Below are positions 7,335 to 16,066 of a DNA stretch of 64,000 bases, piece after piece (the first letter of the stretch is position 1; each line of letters opens with the position of its first letter). The notes below the pieces were generated by a model, which searched no databases, was not told the origin of the DNA, and was given only the letters and a program-made list of their open reading frames with translations. The position numbers and the translations under genes are program-made. The stretch lies in NCBI GenBank assembly GCA_041648735.1, contig JBAZOO010000004.1, positions 1-64,000 on the forward strand, read 5' to 3'. Source of the DNA: JBAZOO01 sp041648735. Its GTDB lineage: Bacteria; Verrucomicrobiota; Lentisphaeria; Oligosphaerales; CAITYL01.

Positions 7335-8013
7335 TTAGGCGACGCGCAGTCGCGCCAGTTCGTCGGTCCAGAATGCGTCCATCCTCCCGCTGAGCAGTGC
7401 GCAGCGAATGGCGGGCACGTCCAGAACCCCCTTTTCGCCCCAGTGCATGCCGCCCCCGGCCTGGGTGAAGACGCATCCCAGCCGCGGTTCGCGGGTCTTG
7501 GCTTGCCCGTCCGGGCCGCGCCCTTTGCGGCCGGTCACCTTGGCCGCGGTGGTTTCACGCAGAAGGCCGGCGGCCGGCTCGAAGGGCATTTCCGCGGCAA
7601 GCTTGGCCAGCGCCGCCCGGATGGCCGCCTCCGCCTCCGCCGTCGTGGCCTGCCGCTCCAGCAGGCAACCCACCGCCTCGCCTATTTCCCGGCCGGCTTC
7701 CTCCGCAACCTGTTCCCGAAGCCTTTTTTTTGGCGCCGCCGGCCGTGCGGGCCTCGCGCGTCTGGCGCTCGGCCAGCGCGGCGTACTCCTCGGTCAGCTC
7801 CCGGTAGCGGCCGTAGTTGTCCACCGCCTCCCGCACGGCGCCAACCTGATCCTGCGCGACATACTCGCAGCGGTTCCGGCCACCGCTCCAAAACTGCAAG
7901 TTGTGGTAGGTGCGGCCAGATTTCGCCTGCATGGCGCATAGCTTGCCGCGTTCCAGCGTCGTCATCGCCGCGATCTCCCGCAAAATCTGCTCCCTGGTGC
8001 GTTCCGCCGACAT
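7335..8013 (-). pseudogene. Decayed ISKra4-like transposase
   Basis: The N-terminus (from 8013) is a DUF6788-like segment with LERGKLCAMQAKSGRTYHN and ending EYAALAERQTREAR. Reading then needs a +1 shift at an A8 tract (T8 at 7724-7731 on the plus strand) to continue as LREQVAEEAGREIGEAV, and later KTREPRLGCVFTQ, a stretch I recognise from ISKra4 transposases. Straight after CVFTQ the sequence jumps to GMHWGEKGVLDVPAIRCALL and SGRMDAFW, which is the C-terminal end of the same family. The catalytic core is therefore deleted. Frameshift plus internal deletion means it is inactive. An AT-rich patch at 8083-8112 with a minus-strand TTGACA may be its old promoter. Confidence 0.75.
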
Positions 8014-8161
8014 GTCCGCCTGCCTTTCCGCTGCCGTCCGTGGTTTGGTTTTGCCCGGCCGCCCGCAACCGGATCCAAGGCATAATATATATAAAACAAT
8101 ATGTCAATTCAAGCAGGAAACCCCGGGGCCGTCGGATTAACCGACAGATATGTCATGCACC

Positions 8162-8233
8162 CCTTGCCGGTGAAAGTTTGCCTGTCCCCCCAAAGCTCCT
8201 TGCCGGTGAAAGTTTGCCTGTCCCCCCAAAGCT
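8162..8233. repeat. Two 36-bp tandem repeats carrying GCCTGTCCCC
   Basis: Copies start at 8162 and 8198 with a 36-bp period; the unit starts CCTTGCCGGTGAAAGTTT and contains GCCTGTCCCC (8180-8189 and 8216-8225). They lie between the dead transposase and pgi. Apart from an AT-rich patch at 8083-8112, no other feature is seen in the 8014-8366 gap. Confidence 0.9.
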
Positions 8234-8366
8234 CCCAAGGCTGTCCGTGCGGCGTCCGTGTCCCCATGCTCCCCAATCCCGGGGCTATATTGGGCATTTT
8301 CCCTCCCTTTACCCGCCAAAATCCGGCCGGCGGCCGGGGCGGCACAGCCCTTCCCGAGGTGAGACG

Positions 8367-9911
8367 ATGAGCCCGACCCTGTTCATTGACCCCCAGAGCG
8401 CCTTTTCCCTCGACATTGGCGGCATGGGCGTTGCGCCCGCCGACCTCGACGCCTTGCGGCCGGCCCTGGCCAAGGCGCACGGGGAAATGGCCCGGCTCGA
8501 GGCCGGCGCCATCAAGAATCCGGACGAGAACCGCAAGGTCACCCATTTCTCCGACCGCCTGACCTACGCCGCCAGCCCGTTGTTCCAGGAGGTCGAGGCC
8601 TTCGCCCGGGAGGTCGCCGCCGGCGGCGGAACCGACCAGGTCCTGGTCAACGGCATCGGCGGCTCCGCCCTCGGACCGCAGCTCCTCCAGCAGGCGCTCA
8701 ACGGCCCCTACTGGAACGAGCTGCCCCGGAACCGCCGCCGCGGCTTCCCCAAACTTTATTTCGTTGACAACACTGACCCCGCCGGGCTCGCGGACGCGCT
8801 GGCGGTGCTGGATCTCTCCCGCACCCTGGCGGTGACCATCTCCAAGTCGGGCGGCACCCAGGAGACCAAGAACAACATGCTCGTGCTGGAGCGGGCCTAC
8901 GCCGCCGCCGGCATCCCCTTCGGCCCCCACGCCGTCGCCGTCACCATGCCCGGCAGCCAGCTCCACCAGCACGCCACCGCCGGGCAGTGGCGGAAAATCT
9001 TCCCGATGGCCGACTCCATCGGCGGCCGCACCAGCGAGACCAACATCGTCGGCCATCTGCCCGCCGCCCTGGCCGGGGTGGATTTTGCCGCCTTCGTCGC
9101 CGGCGCCCGGCACATGGACGAGCTGACCCGCAGCCCCGAGCCGGAGCGCAACCCCGCCTATCTTTTGGCCGCCGCCTGGTACCTGGCGGGGAACGGCAAG
9201 GGCGACCGCAACATGGTCGTCGTCCCCTATTCCGACCGCCTCGGGCTCATGGGCAAGTACTTGCAGCAGCTCGTCATGGAATCGCTCGGCAAGGAGAAGG
9301 ACCTGGACGGCAAGGTGGTCCACCAGGGGCTCACCGTCTTCGGCAACAAGGGCGGCACCGACGCCCACGCCTACATCCAGCAGCTCAACGACGGGCGCGA
9401 CGACTTCTTCCTCACCTTCATCGAGGTGCTCCAGGACGCCGCCCAGTGGGAGATCGAGGGCGGGCTGACCATGGGCGACTACCTGCACGGCTTCAAGCAG
9501 GGGCTGGCCAACGCCCTGCGCGGCAAGGGGCGCCGGGTCATTGACATCGCCCTGGAACGGGTGGACGCCTTCAACGTCGGCCAGCTCATCGCCCTCTACG
9601 AGCGCGCCGTCGCGGCCTATGCCGAGCTGATCCACATCAACGCCTTCCACCAGCCGGGCGTCGAAGCCTACAAGAAGGCGGCGCGGGAAGTGACCGCCGT
9701 CAACCTCAAGCTCCAGGGCTGGCTCGCGGGTTCCGCCGCCGGCTGGCGGGGCACCGCCGCCGCGGCCGCCGCGGCCGCTGGCTGCCCGGCGCAGGCCGCC
9801 GAGGCCGCCGGGATCCTCGCCAAGTTCGCCGTCAATGGCCGGAACTTCGGCGGGCGGCGCCTCACCCGCGCCTGGGGCGGGGGCGGCGAGTGGCTCTACG
9901 CGGTGGAGTGA
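8367..9911 (+). CDS. pgi: Glucose-6-phosphate isomerase
   Basis: 514-residue glycolytic enzyme interconverting glucose-6-phosphate and fructose-6-phosphate. The SIS-fold sugar-phosphate loop is SKSGGTQETKNNM, the active-site region is FGNKGGTDAHAYIQQL, and HINAFHQPGVEAYK closes the active site near the C-terminus. The open frame extends far upstream through repeats; the ATG at 8367 is preceded by GAGGTGAG and matches the family start. The final 60 residues are an Ala-rich helix followed by GRNFGGRRLTRAWGGG. It lies directly before the beta-glucan locus whose product, glucose, would enter glycolysis here; this link is inference. Confidence 0.93.
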   Translation: MSPTLFIDPQSAFSLDIGGMGVAPADLDALRPALAKAHGEMARLEAGAIKNPDENRKVTHFSDRLTYAASPLFQEVEAFAREVAAGGGTDQVLVNGIGGSALGPQLLQQALNGPYWNELPRNRRRGFPKLYFVDNTDPAGLADALAVLDLSRTLAVTISKSGGTQETKNNMLVLERAYAAAGIPFGPHAVAVTMPGSQLHQHATAGQWRKIFPMADSIGGRTSETNIVGHLPAALAGVDFAAFVAGARHMDELTRSPEPERNPAYLLAAAWYLAGNGKGDRNMVVVPYSDRLGLMGKYLQQLVMESLGKEKDLDGKVVHQGLTVFGNKGGTDAHAYIQQLNDGRDDFFLTFIEVLQDAAQWEIEGGLTMGDYLHGFKQGLANALRGKGRRVIDIALERVDAFNVGQLIALYERAVAAYAELIHINAFHQPGVEAYKKAAREVTAVNLKLQGWLAGSAAGWRGTAAAAAAAAGCPAQAAEAAGILAKFAVNGRNFGGRRLTRAWGGGGEWLYAVE

Positions 9912-9967
9912 GGGGGGTTCCGCCGGTCCCCAAACCTGCCGCTTGGCGGGAAAGCGGCCAGCCGGGG

Positions 9968-9995
9968 TTGACGGTGGCGTTTCCGGGATTATTTT
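9968..9995 (+). promoter_or_regulatory. Weak sigma70-type promoter before the GH5 gene
   Basis: TTGACG (9968-9973) and TATTTT (9990-9995) with a 16-nt spacer, placing the transcription start close to the operator-like palindrome at 10004-10017. Confidence 0.4.
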
Positions 9996-10003
9996 CCCCT
10001 TCC

Positions 10004-10017
10004 ATAAACCGATTTAT
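10004..10017. promoter_or_regulatory. LacI-type operator, copy 1
   Basis: ATAAACCGATTTAT, a near-perfect palindrome centred on CG (6 of 7 positions per half-site), as LacI-family operators are. It lies 42 nt before the GH5 start codon. The identical 14-mer recurs inverted at 13939-13952. The best candidate ligand is the LacI protein at 20219-21346. Confidence 0.65.
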
Positions 10018-10058
10018 CCAGCGGCGGCGGGGGGAGGCCCTGGACACCGGGAGCGCGC

Positions 10059-11282
10059 ATGGACAACTGGATTCATCACAACGGCTTCCTCGCCGCCGCC
10101 GGCACCCTCATCCGCGACCGCCACGGGCAGGGGGAGCCAGTCCAGCTTTGCGGCACCAACCTGGGCGGCTGGCTGGTGCATGAGCCGTGGATGACGCCGC
10201 TGGCGCAGGCCGACGACCACACGGCCCGGGCCGTCCTCGCCCGCCGCTTTGGGGCCGAGGCCCAGCGGGAGCTTTGCCGGATTTACCAGGACGCCTGGCT
10301 CCAGGAAAGCGACCTGGAGAACATCGCCGCCCTGGGGATGAACGTGGTGCGGCTGCCGGTCTACTATCGGATCCTGATGGAGGAGAATGGGGAATGGGTG
10401 CGGGACGCGGCCGGGGAGGTCGATTTCGCCCGCCTCGACTGGCTGGTCAACACGGCCTGGGCCAAGGGGCTCTACACCATCCTCGACCTCCATGGCGCCC
10501 CCGGCTCCCAAAACGGCAAGGACCACTCCGGCCAGGCGGGGGAGGCCGCCTTCTTCGCGGCCGAGGCGAACCTGCGGCTCGCCATCCAATGGTGGCAGGC
10601 GGTGGCGCGCCACTACAAGGACAACCCGGCGGTCGCGGGCTACGACCTGCTCAACGAGCCCGAGGGGGCGGCGGGGGCGCGGCAGTGGGCGGCCTATGAC
10701 CGGATTTACCGGGCCATCCGCGAAGTTGACCCGCATCACCTCATCGTCATTGAAGCCGTCTGGAACTGGGAGGACCTGCCCCCGCCCGCCGACCATGGCT
10801 GGACCAATGTCGCCTATTCCCATCATTATTACCGGCGGGAGGATCAGTCCGCGGCCGCGCAGAGGGAGCTGGTGGACTGGATGCTTGCCGAGCGGCGCCG
10901 CCACCAGGCTGGCGGCCGCTATGCCGTCCCCCAGCTTCTCGGGGAGTTCTGCCTCTTCGGCGAACTCGAGGCCTGGCGCTACGGGCTCGACCAGTTCCAG
11001 GCGGCCGGCCATCACTGGCTCACCTGGACCTACAAGGTGGCGCACCCCGCGCTTGGCAATTGGGGGCTCTACGTGGCCACCGCCGCCGCGGAGGCCGCGG
11101 TCAACCCCCACTCCGACTCCTACGCGGAGATCGCCCGGAAATGGGGCAACTGCCAGACTTGGAAGCAGTTCCGGCGCAACGACCCGCTGGCCGGGCTGAT
11201 CCGGGACGTGCTGGGGCGCAACGGCGGGCTGAAGCGCCCCGCGCCGGCCGCGCCTGGGCTGCCGCCGGCCGCACCCCGATAG
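10059..11282 (+). CDS. GH5 family glycosidase, exo-1,3-beta-glucanase-like
   Basis: 407 residues, (beta/alpha)8 barrel. The N-terminus CGTNLGGWLVHEPWMTP and LDLHGAPGSQNGKDHSG are hallmarks of the exo-1,3-beta-glucanase branch of GH5. The acid/base is Glu200 in LLNEPEG and the nucleophile is Glu296 in LLGEF. No signal peptide is visible, so it probably trims imported beta-1,3-gluco-oligosaccharides in the cytoplasm. It starts the glucan locus, 42 nt after the LacI-type operator, and is followed after 52 nt by the large secreted protein. The C-terminal 20 residues are Pro/Ala-rich and unlike the family. Other GH5 specificities cannot be excluded. Confidence 0.88.
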   Translation: MDNWIHHNGFLAAAGTLIRDRHGQGEPVQLCGTNLGGWLVHEPWMTPLAQADDHTARAVLARRFGAEAQRELCRIYQDAWLQESDLENIAALGMNVVRLPVYYRILMEENGEWVRDAAGEVDFARLDWLVNTAWAKGLYTILDLHGAPGSQNGKDHSGQAGEAAFFAAEANLRLAIQWWQAVARHYKDNPAVAGYDLLNEPEGAAGARQWAAYDRIYRAIREVDPHHLIVIEAVWNWEDLPPPADHGWTNVAYSHHYYRREDQSAAAQRELVDWMLAERRRHQAGGRYAVPQLLGEFCLFGELEAWRYGLDQFQAAGHHWLTWTYKVAHPALGNWGLYVATAAAEAAVNPHSDSYAEIARKWGNCQTWKQFRRNDPLAGLIRDVLGRNGGLKRPAPAAPGLPPAAPR

Positions 11283-11334
11283 ATCCCGCCCAACCGCGCC
11301 GGCCGCAAGCTCGCGCCAAGAAGGAGGAAGAGAA

Positions 11335-13851
11335 ATGCCGTTGATGACCCGATCCGTCCAGATCCTGGCGCTGGCCGCCGGTGTTGCCGCCGCCCCACCG
11401 GCCCAGGCCGAACCCCCCGCGCCTTTCGAGCCCTCGCCGCGAGGTTTCATCCGCCACTGGCTCGTCGCCGGGCCGCATGAGGCCCGCTACGCCGGCCCGC
11501 CCGGCCCCGAACACCGGCTGCGGCAGGAGGCGCTGGATCCGGCAACGGCGACCCCGCCCGCCACGGCGGCCTTGGCCGGCCCGGGGCCGTTCGGCTTGCC
11601 CTGGCGCTTCCATGATCCGGGCCGGAACGAGTTTGTCGAGTTCTCCACGTTTTATAAAGAGCCCACGGTGGTCAATCATTGGGCGTTCACCGAAATCGTG
11701 GCCCCGATGGCGGGGGAGTGGCCGGCGCGGCTGTGGGCGGCCGGGGCGGCCGATCTCTGGGTGAACGGCAGACATCTGGCGCGGCTCAATGTGACGCGCT
11801 ACCGCAATCCCGATTTCCAGCCGCTGGCCCTGCCGCTGCACCGCGGCCGGAACCGCCTTTGCGTGCGCTTGCAATGCCTTGGAATCCGCGACACCCGCAT
11901 CCTCTTCGGACTCGCCCTGGCCGACCCGGCGGGGGTGACGGTGCCCATGCCGGGCGCCGCGCCCATCGCCCAGGCGCTGCGCTGGCTCGACACCGTCCGC
12001 GCACCCCGGCCGGACGGCTTGGCGGCGGCAGGGCCCGCGCCATTCGCGGCCCGCGTGCTCCCCGCCGCCGGCGAGCCGTCGCCGTGGCCGGCGGGAAGCT
12101 CCAACTTCATTTTTGCGGGCGCCCGCCCGGCCGAGCTGGCCGTCGAGACGACGGTGGCGCTGGAACCCCCTGGGGCGGCCGCCACCAGCGTGACCTTGCG
12201 GCGCAACCTCGAGATCCCCGCGAACCGGCCACCGCCACCCCCCACCTCCGCCCCTGGCGACCGCCGCACGGCCCATCTGCGCTACATCGCCAAGGCGGGG
12301 GTTGGCGACATCCCGAAGGCCGCCTGGAACGCCGGCATCCTCCCGCTCCTCGCCCGCCGCCTCCTGGGGCAAGCCACGGACCAGGACGCCGCCGCCTTCG
12401 CCGAGGCCATCGCCATGGTGGATGCCCGCCGGGACTGCGCCGACTTCCTCCTCGCCGGGCTGTTGCGCCTCGAGCTGCTCCGCCTCGCCAACCCCGCGGA
12501 GTCCGCCGAAATCCGCCGCGCCGCCCTCGCCTTCCGCTATTGGTCGGACGAACCGGGCAACGACGCCATGTGCTTCTGGAGCGAAAACCACTCCCTGCTC
12601 TTCCATGGCTGCCAGCTCCTGGCCGGCCGCCTCTATCCGGACGAAGTGTTCCCAAACTCCGGCCGCACCGGCAGGGAGCAGGCCGCCCTGGCCCTGCCGC
12701 GAATCCGCCACTGGCTGGAAACAGTCGAGGCCCGCGGCTTCGAGGAGTTCAACAGCAGCACCTACATGCCGATCACCGTCGCGGCAATGCTCAACGTCGT
12801 TGACTTCGCCGGCGACCCCGGCCTTGCGAAGCGGATGGCCGCCCAGGTTGACCGCATTTTTGCGGACTTGGCACAGCACGCCTTTGCCGGCGGCGTGGTC
12901 TCACCCCAGGGGCGCGTCTACCGGGACGTGCTCTTCCCGGAGGACGCAGGCACGCAGGCGCTGCTCGCCTTCGCCACCGCGGCGGCCGACTGCGATCTGG
13001 CGGGCCGGCGCACGGGGGCGCGCACCGGCGATTGGGTGGCCTTCCTCGCCAGTTCCCCCGCCTACCGCCCCCCGGCGAACCTCGCCGTCAAGGTGGCGGA
13101 ACCGGTCTCGCGCACCTACCGCCATGCCGACTTCCAAATCATCCTGGAAAAAACGCCCGCCTACATCCTGGCCTCGCTGGCGGTGCCGGCCGTGCCGCGC
13201 CCCGGCGAGCAGCCCGAAAACGACCTGCGCCCCGGCGGCTCCGGCTACCAACAGCACCTCTGGCAGGCAACCCTCGGCCGCGGCTGCCACGTCTTTGTCA
13301 ACCATCCCGGCGGCTTCTTTGACGGCACCCTCTCCCGCCCGGGCTATTGGCATGGCAACGGCGTCCTGCCGCGCGTCCGCCAGCAGGGGAACTGGCTCCA
13401 GGCCATCCACGTGATCCCGGACGGCAGGCAAACCAAGCCCGCGATCACGCCCGAGGCGTGGCAATGGCCCAGCGCCTCCTCCGTCCGCCCCTTTGCCCTG
13501 CACCCGGTCGCCTTCACCCACGCCCACTGGCCGGCGGATGCCTTCGACCGCGAGGAGCGGCGCGGCAACTGGCTCTTTGGCCAGAAAGGGCGCGGCCTCA
13601 TCGGCCTCTGGTGCAGCGAACCGCTCGTCCCGCACGACGACGTGCTCACGGGGCGGGAACTGCGCGCCAACGGCCACGTTTCCGCCTGGCTGGTCGTCTG
13701 CGGCGACCTGGAACGGGAGGGGACGCTGGAGGCATTCATGGCGGCCTGCCAGGCGCGCGGGCCGGCCTTCGACCGCGGCGCGCTGACGCTCGCGATGACG
13801 GGGGCGACGCCCACCCGCTGGTGGGAGCGCTCCGAGCCCATGCCGGAATGA
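11335..13851 (+). CDS. Large secreted protein, probable alpha/alpha-toroid enzyme
   Basis: 838 residues with a clear signal peptide (RSVQILALAAGVAAAPPAQA). Residues about 30-210 look like a beta-sandwich (FIRHWLVAGPHEARYAG, LWVNGRHLARLNVTRYRNPD), similar in style to carbohydrate-binding modules attached to glycosidases. From about 330 the protein is helical and rich in Trp and His, with FWSENHSLLFHGCQLLAGR (F414-E417-N418-H419), FEEFNSSTYMPITVAAMLN and a C-terminal beta-rich part. This layout resembles polysaccharide lyases and alpha/alpha-toroid glycosidases, but I do not recognise a named family. AGGAGG is six bases before the start. It is presumably co-transcribed with the GH5 gene and so may act on the same glucan. 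Confidence 0.75.
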   Translation: MPLMTRSVQILALAAGVAAAPPAQAEPPAPFEPSPRGFIRHWLVAGPHEARYAGPPGPEHRLRQEALDPATATPPATAALAGPGPFGLPWRFHDPGRNEFVEFSTFYKEPTVVNHWAFTEIVAPMAGEWPARLWAAGAADLWVNGRHLARLNVTRYRNPDFQPLALPLHRGRNRLCVRLQCLGIRDTRILFGLALADPAGVTVPMPGAAPIAQALRWLDTVRAPRPDGLAAAGPAPFAARVLPAAGEPSPWPAGSSNFIFAGARPAELAVETTVALEPPGAAATSVTLRRNLEIPANRPPPPPTSAPGDRRTAHLRYIAKAGVGDIPKAAWNAGILPLLARRLLGQATDQDAAAFAEAIAMVDARRDCADFLLAGLLRLELLRLANPAESAEIRRAALAFRYWSDEPGNDAMCFWSENHSLLFHGCQLLAGRLYPDEVFPNSGRTGREQAALALPRIRHWLETVEARGFEEFNSSTYMPITVAAMLNVVDFAGDPGLAKRMAAQVDRIFADLAQHAFAGGVVSPQGRVYRDVLFPEDAGTQALLAFATAAADCDLAGRRTGARTGDWVAFLASSPAYRPPANLAVKVAEPVSRTYRHADFQIILEKTPAYILASLAVPAVPRPGEQPENDLRPGGSGYQQHLWQATLGRGCHVFVNHPGGFFDGTLSRPGYWHGNGVLPRVRQQGNWLQAIHVIPDGRQTKPAITPEAWQWPSASSVRPFALHPVAFTHAHWPADAFDREERRGNWLFGQKGRGLIGLWCSEPLVPHDDVLTGRELRANGHVSAWLVVCGDLEREGTLEAFMAACQARGPAFDRGALTLAMTGATPTRWWERSEPMPE

Positions 13852-13903
13852 GCCCGGTTCGACTGGCGGCTCGCCGGTCCGGAAAAAAAGTTGGCGTTGG
13901 GGC

Positions 13904-13932
13904 TTGACGCCCGCCGGTCCGGCAAGTATAAT
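13904..13932 (+). promoter_or_regulatory. Sigma70-type promoter of the autotransporter-repeat gene
   Basis: TTGACG (13904-13909) and TATAAT (13927-13932) with a 17-nt spacer, one of the two best promoters in the window. The operator-like palindrome begins 6 nt after the -10 box, that is, across the expected start of transcription, where a bound repressor would block initiation. Confidence 0.8.
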
Positions 13933-13938
13933 AGGCTT

Positions 13939-13952
13939 ATAAATCGGTTTAT
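13939..13952. promoter_or_regulatory. LacI-type operator, copy 2
   Basis: ATAAATCGGTTTAT, the exact reverse complement of the 14-mer at 10004-10017. It overlaps the predicted transcription start of the PEP-CTERM gene at 14036. Confidence 0.75.
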
Positions 13953-14035
13953 TGGGCGGCCGCCACGCCCGGAGCCACCCTCGCCGACGCAACCCGAACA
14001 CCGGAACGGAACGGAAAGGAAAGGAAAAAGAGACC

Positions 14036-15910
14036 ATGCCACACCGCAGCACCACCCGTAAACCCGGGCACACCCCCGCCACCACCGCCAGCAGCGCCAC
14101 CTCCGGCCTTGCCGCCGCCCTGGCCGCCGGCCTCCTCCTCGCTCCCGCCGCCCACGCGGCCAATGGCACCTGGACCACTGATGCCGACGGCAACTGGTCG
14201 GACACCGTAAAATGGTCCGGCGGGATCGTCGCCGACGGCGCCGACTTCACCGCCGACTTCAGCACGATCGACATCACGGGCGACCGCAAGGTCACGCTCG
14301 ACGGCAACCGGACCATCGGCAACCTGATCTTCGGCGACACGGCCACCGGCACCGCCGGTAGCTGGACCGTGTCGGACAACACCCTGACGCTGGATGTGAC
14401 CAGCGGCACGCCCACCATCACCGTCAATGCGCTCGGAACCGGCAAATACGCCCGGATCAACTCGAATTTGACCGGCAGCGACGGTCTGGTCAAAGACGGA
14501 ACAGGCATCTTGGTGCTCGCCGGCGCCAACGACTACAGCGGCGGCACAACTATCAGCTTGGGCAAGTTGAGTGCTGCGAGTAACACCGCGCTGGGCACCG
14601 GCTCGGTGACGGTTGCCTCGGGGGCGACCTTGGAACTCAAGAATGTTTCCTTGAGCAACACGATCAACCTCAATGGCACTAGCGCCATTGTTCTCGGCGA
14701 CCCCAGCACTAACACCTTGTCGGGAACCGTCAATGTCCAAACGGACTCGAAGGTCACGGGGAACAATGGCAAGCTGACGCTGAGCGGCACGATCAACGGT
14801 TCAGCCCAACTTACTCTGAGCAACATTAACGGCATAACCACCATCAGCAACGACAACAGCTCAACCTTCTCTGGTTCGGTGCGGGTTGAACGCAGCACTC
14901 TTGCCGTGGGGCACAACGGCGCACTTGGCACCGGGACGTTCACGCTCGGGGTCAATGACCAGGCCTCTGGAATCCGAAGCACGGATGCCACCGCCCGCGG
15001 CATCGCCAACGCGTTCGCCCTCGTTGGGAGTTTGAATTCCACCTACAATTTCGGCTCAAGCACCGCCGCCGTGAATGGTGATCTCAACTTCACCAATGCC
15101 AGTGACATATCCCTCGGCGGCCTCGTCAAGAAATTCCAGGTCTATAACAAGACGACATTCAACGGCGGTTTTACCAGTGGCAATGGCGGCATCACCATGC
15201 AGACGGGCACCGGCACCCTCGTCCTCAACGGCGCCACCAACAGCTACACCGGTGCCACCACGGTCAACGCCGGCACGCTGGTGATCAACGGCAGCAAGAC
15301 CGGCGCGGGCGCGATCAATGTCAACTCTGGCGGCACCCTCGGCGGCACCGGCACCCTCGGCGGCATTCTGACCGTCAACGCCGGCGGCACCTTGGCCCCC
15401 GGCAACAGCATCGGCACGATCAACACCAGCAACCTCAGCCTGGCCGGCACGCTGGATGTCGAGCTGGGGCGCAGCGCCGGCACGCCGACGAGCGACCGCA
15501 CCAACGTCACCGGCACGGTCACCCTCAGCGCCGGCGCCGACCTGAAGCTGACGCGCTACGCCGAGCTCACCGACCCGCAGGTGGGCGACATCTTCTACCT
15601 GATCAGCAACGATCTTGCGGATGGCATCACCGGCACCTTCACCAAGCTCAACGGCACCGCCACCACCCTGAGCGAAGGCAGTCTCTTCGACTGGAACTTG
15701 CAGCAGTGGCAGATCACCTACCTGGCCGACGACAACACTGGCTTCACTGGCGGCAACGACCTGGCCATCAAGGTCGTGCCCGAGCCGGCGGCGTTGGCGC
15801 TGCTGCTCGTCGGCGCGGTCGGGCTGCTCCGCCGCCGGGAACCTGCCGTCCAGGCAGTCCTCGCAGGGCGGAAGACCGCCCGCCGCGCTTCATCAGAGCC
15901 GCGAGTGTGA
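14036..15910 (+). CDS. Autotransporter-type beta-strand repeat protein with PEP-CTERM tail
   Basis: 624 residues. A signal peptide (about 22-42, GLAAALAAGLLLAPAAHA) is followed by a long Thr/Ser/Asn/Gly-rich beta-helix. It contains autotransporter-associated repeats such as GTGTLVLNGATNSYTGATTV near residue 400 and GTLGGTLTVNAGGTLAPGN-like segments. The C-terminus has VVPEPAALALLLVGAVGLL plus RRRE, a PEP-CTERM anchor. The protein should be exported and sorted by an exosortase to the surface; it has no translocator barrel of its own. Oddly, 22 residues (PAVQAVLAGRKTARRASSEP then RV) follow the usual end of the tail, and they are encoded by a copy of the repeat found at 36999-37263. The frame is open upstream, but the A/G-rich GGAAAGGAAAGG site precedes this ATG. 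Confidence 0.85.
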   Translation: MPHRSTTRKPGHTPATTASSATSGLAAALAAGLLLAPAAHAANGTWTTDADGNWSDTVKWSGGIVADGADFTADFSTIDITGDRKVTLDGNRTIGNLIFGDTATGTAGSWTVSDNTLTLDVTSGTPTITVNALGTGKYARINSNLTGSDGLVKDGTGILVLAGANDYSGGTTISLGKLSAASNTALGTGSVTVASGATLELKNVSLSNTINLNGTSAIVLGDPSTNTLSGTVNVQTDSKVTGNNGKLTLSGTINGSAQLTLSNINGITTISNDNSSTFSGSVRVERSTLAVGHNGALGTGTFTLGVNDQASGIRSTDATARGIANAFALVGSLNSTYNFGSSTAAVNGDLNFTNASDISLGGLVKKFQVYNKTTFNGGFTSGNGGITMQTGTGTLVLNGATNSYTGATTVNAGTLVINGSKTGAGAINVNSGGTLGGTGTLGGILTVNAGGTLAPGNSIGTINTSNLSLAGTLDVELGRSAGTPTSDRTNVTGTVTLSAGADLKLTRYAELTDPQVGDIFYLISNDLADGITGTFTKLNGTATTLSEGSLFDWNLQQWQITYLADDNTGFTGGNDLAIKVVPEPAALALLLVGAVGLLRRREPAVQAVLAGRKTARRASSEPRV

Positions 15911-15944
15911 ATGAGCGGGCGGGGCGGGGACCTGCCGTCCAGGC
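15841..15944. repeat. Copies of the 40-bp ACCTGCCGTCC repeat
   Basis: 15841-15880 matches the unit of the array at 36999-37263 in inverted orientation, with about 39 of 41 positions identical (starts ACCTGCCGTCCAGGCA, ends GGGCGGAAGACC). A partial copy, GACCTGCCGTCCAGGC, follows at 15929-15944. The first copy forms the last codons of the PEP-CTERM gene. Confidence 0.85.
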
Positions 15945-16000
15945 ATCCCTTGGCTCCTGCCGTTCCCGTCCGGCGTGAGGGAAAGGCCGTTCCTCGGCTG

Positions 16001-16036
16001 TCGCGGCTCGGATGGGGGGGGAGCCGCGATTTTTTT
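16001..16036 (+). terminator. Rho-independent terminator of the PEP-CTERM gene
   Basis: A perfect 9-bp stem, TCGCGGCTC (16001-16009) with GAGCCGCGA (16021-16029), an 11-nt G-rich loop, and T7 directly after it. It is the clearest intrinsic terminator in the window, 90 nt after the stop codon at 15910. Confidence 0.9.
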
Positions 16037-16066
16037 AGCCCACGAAAGAACCCGAACCGTTTTTTT

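Noticed and set aside
7724..7731. The A8 tract as a programmed frameshift site of an active insertion sequence
   Set aside because: The shift needed is +1, not the usual -1 slip, and the transposase core is deleted anyway; a one-base change in a homopolymer is simpler.
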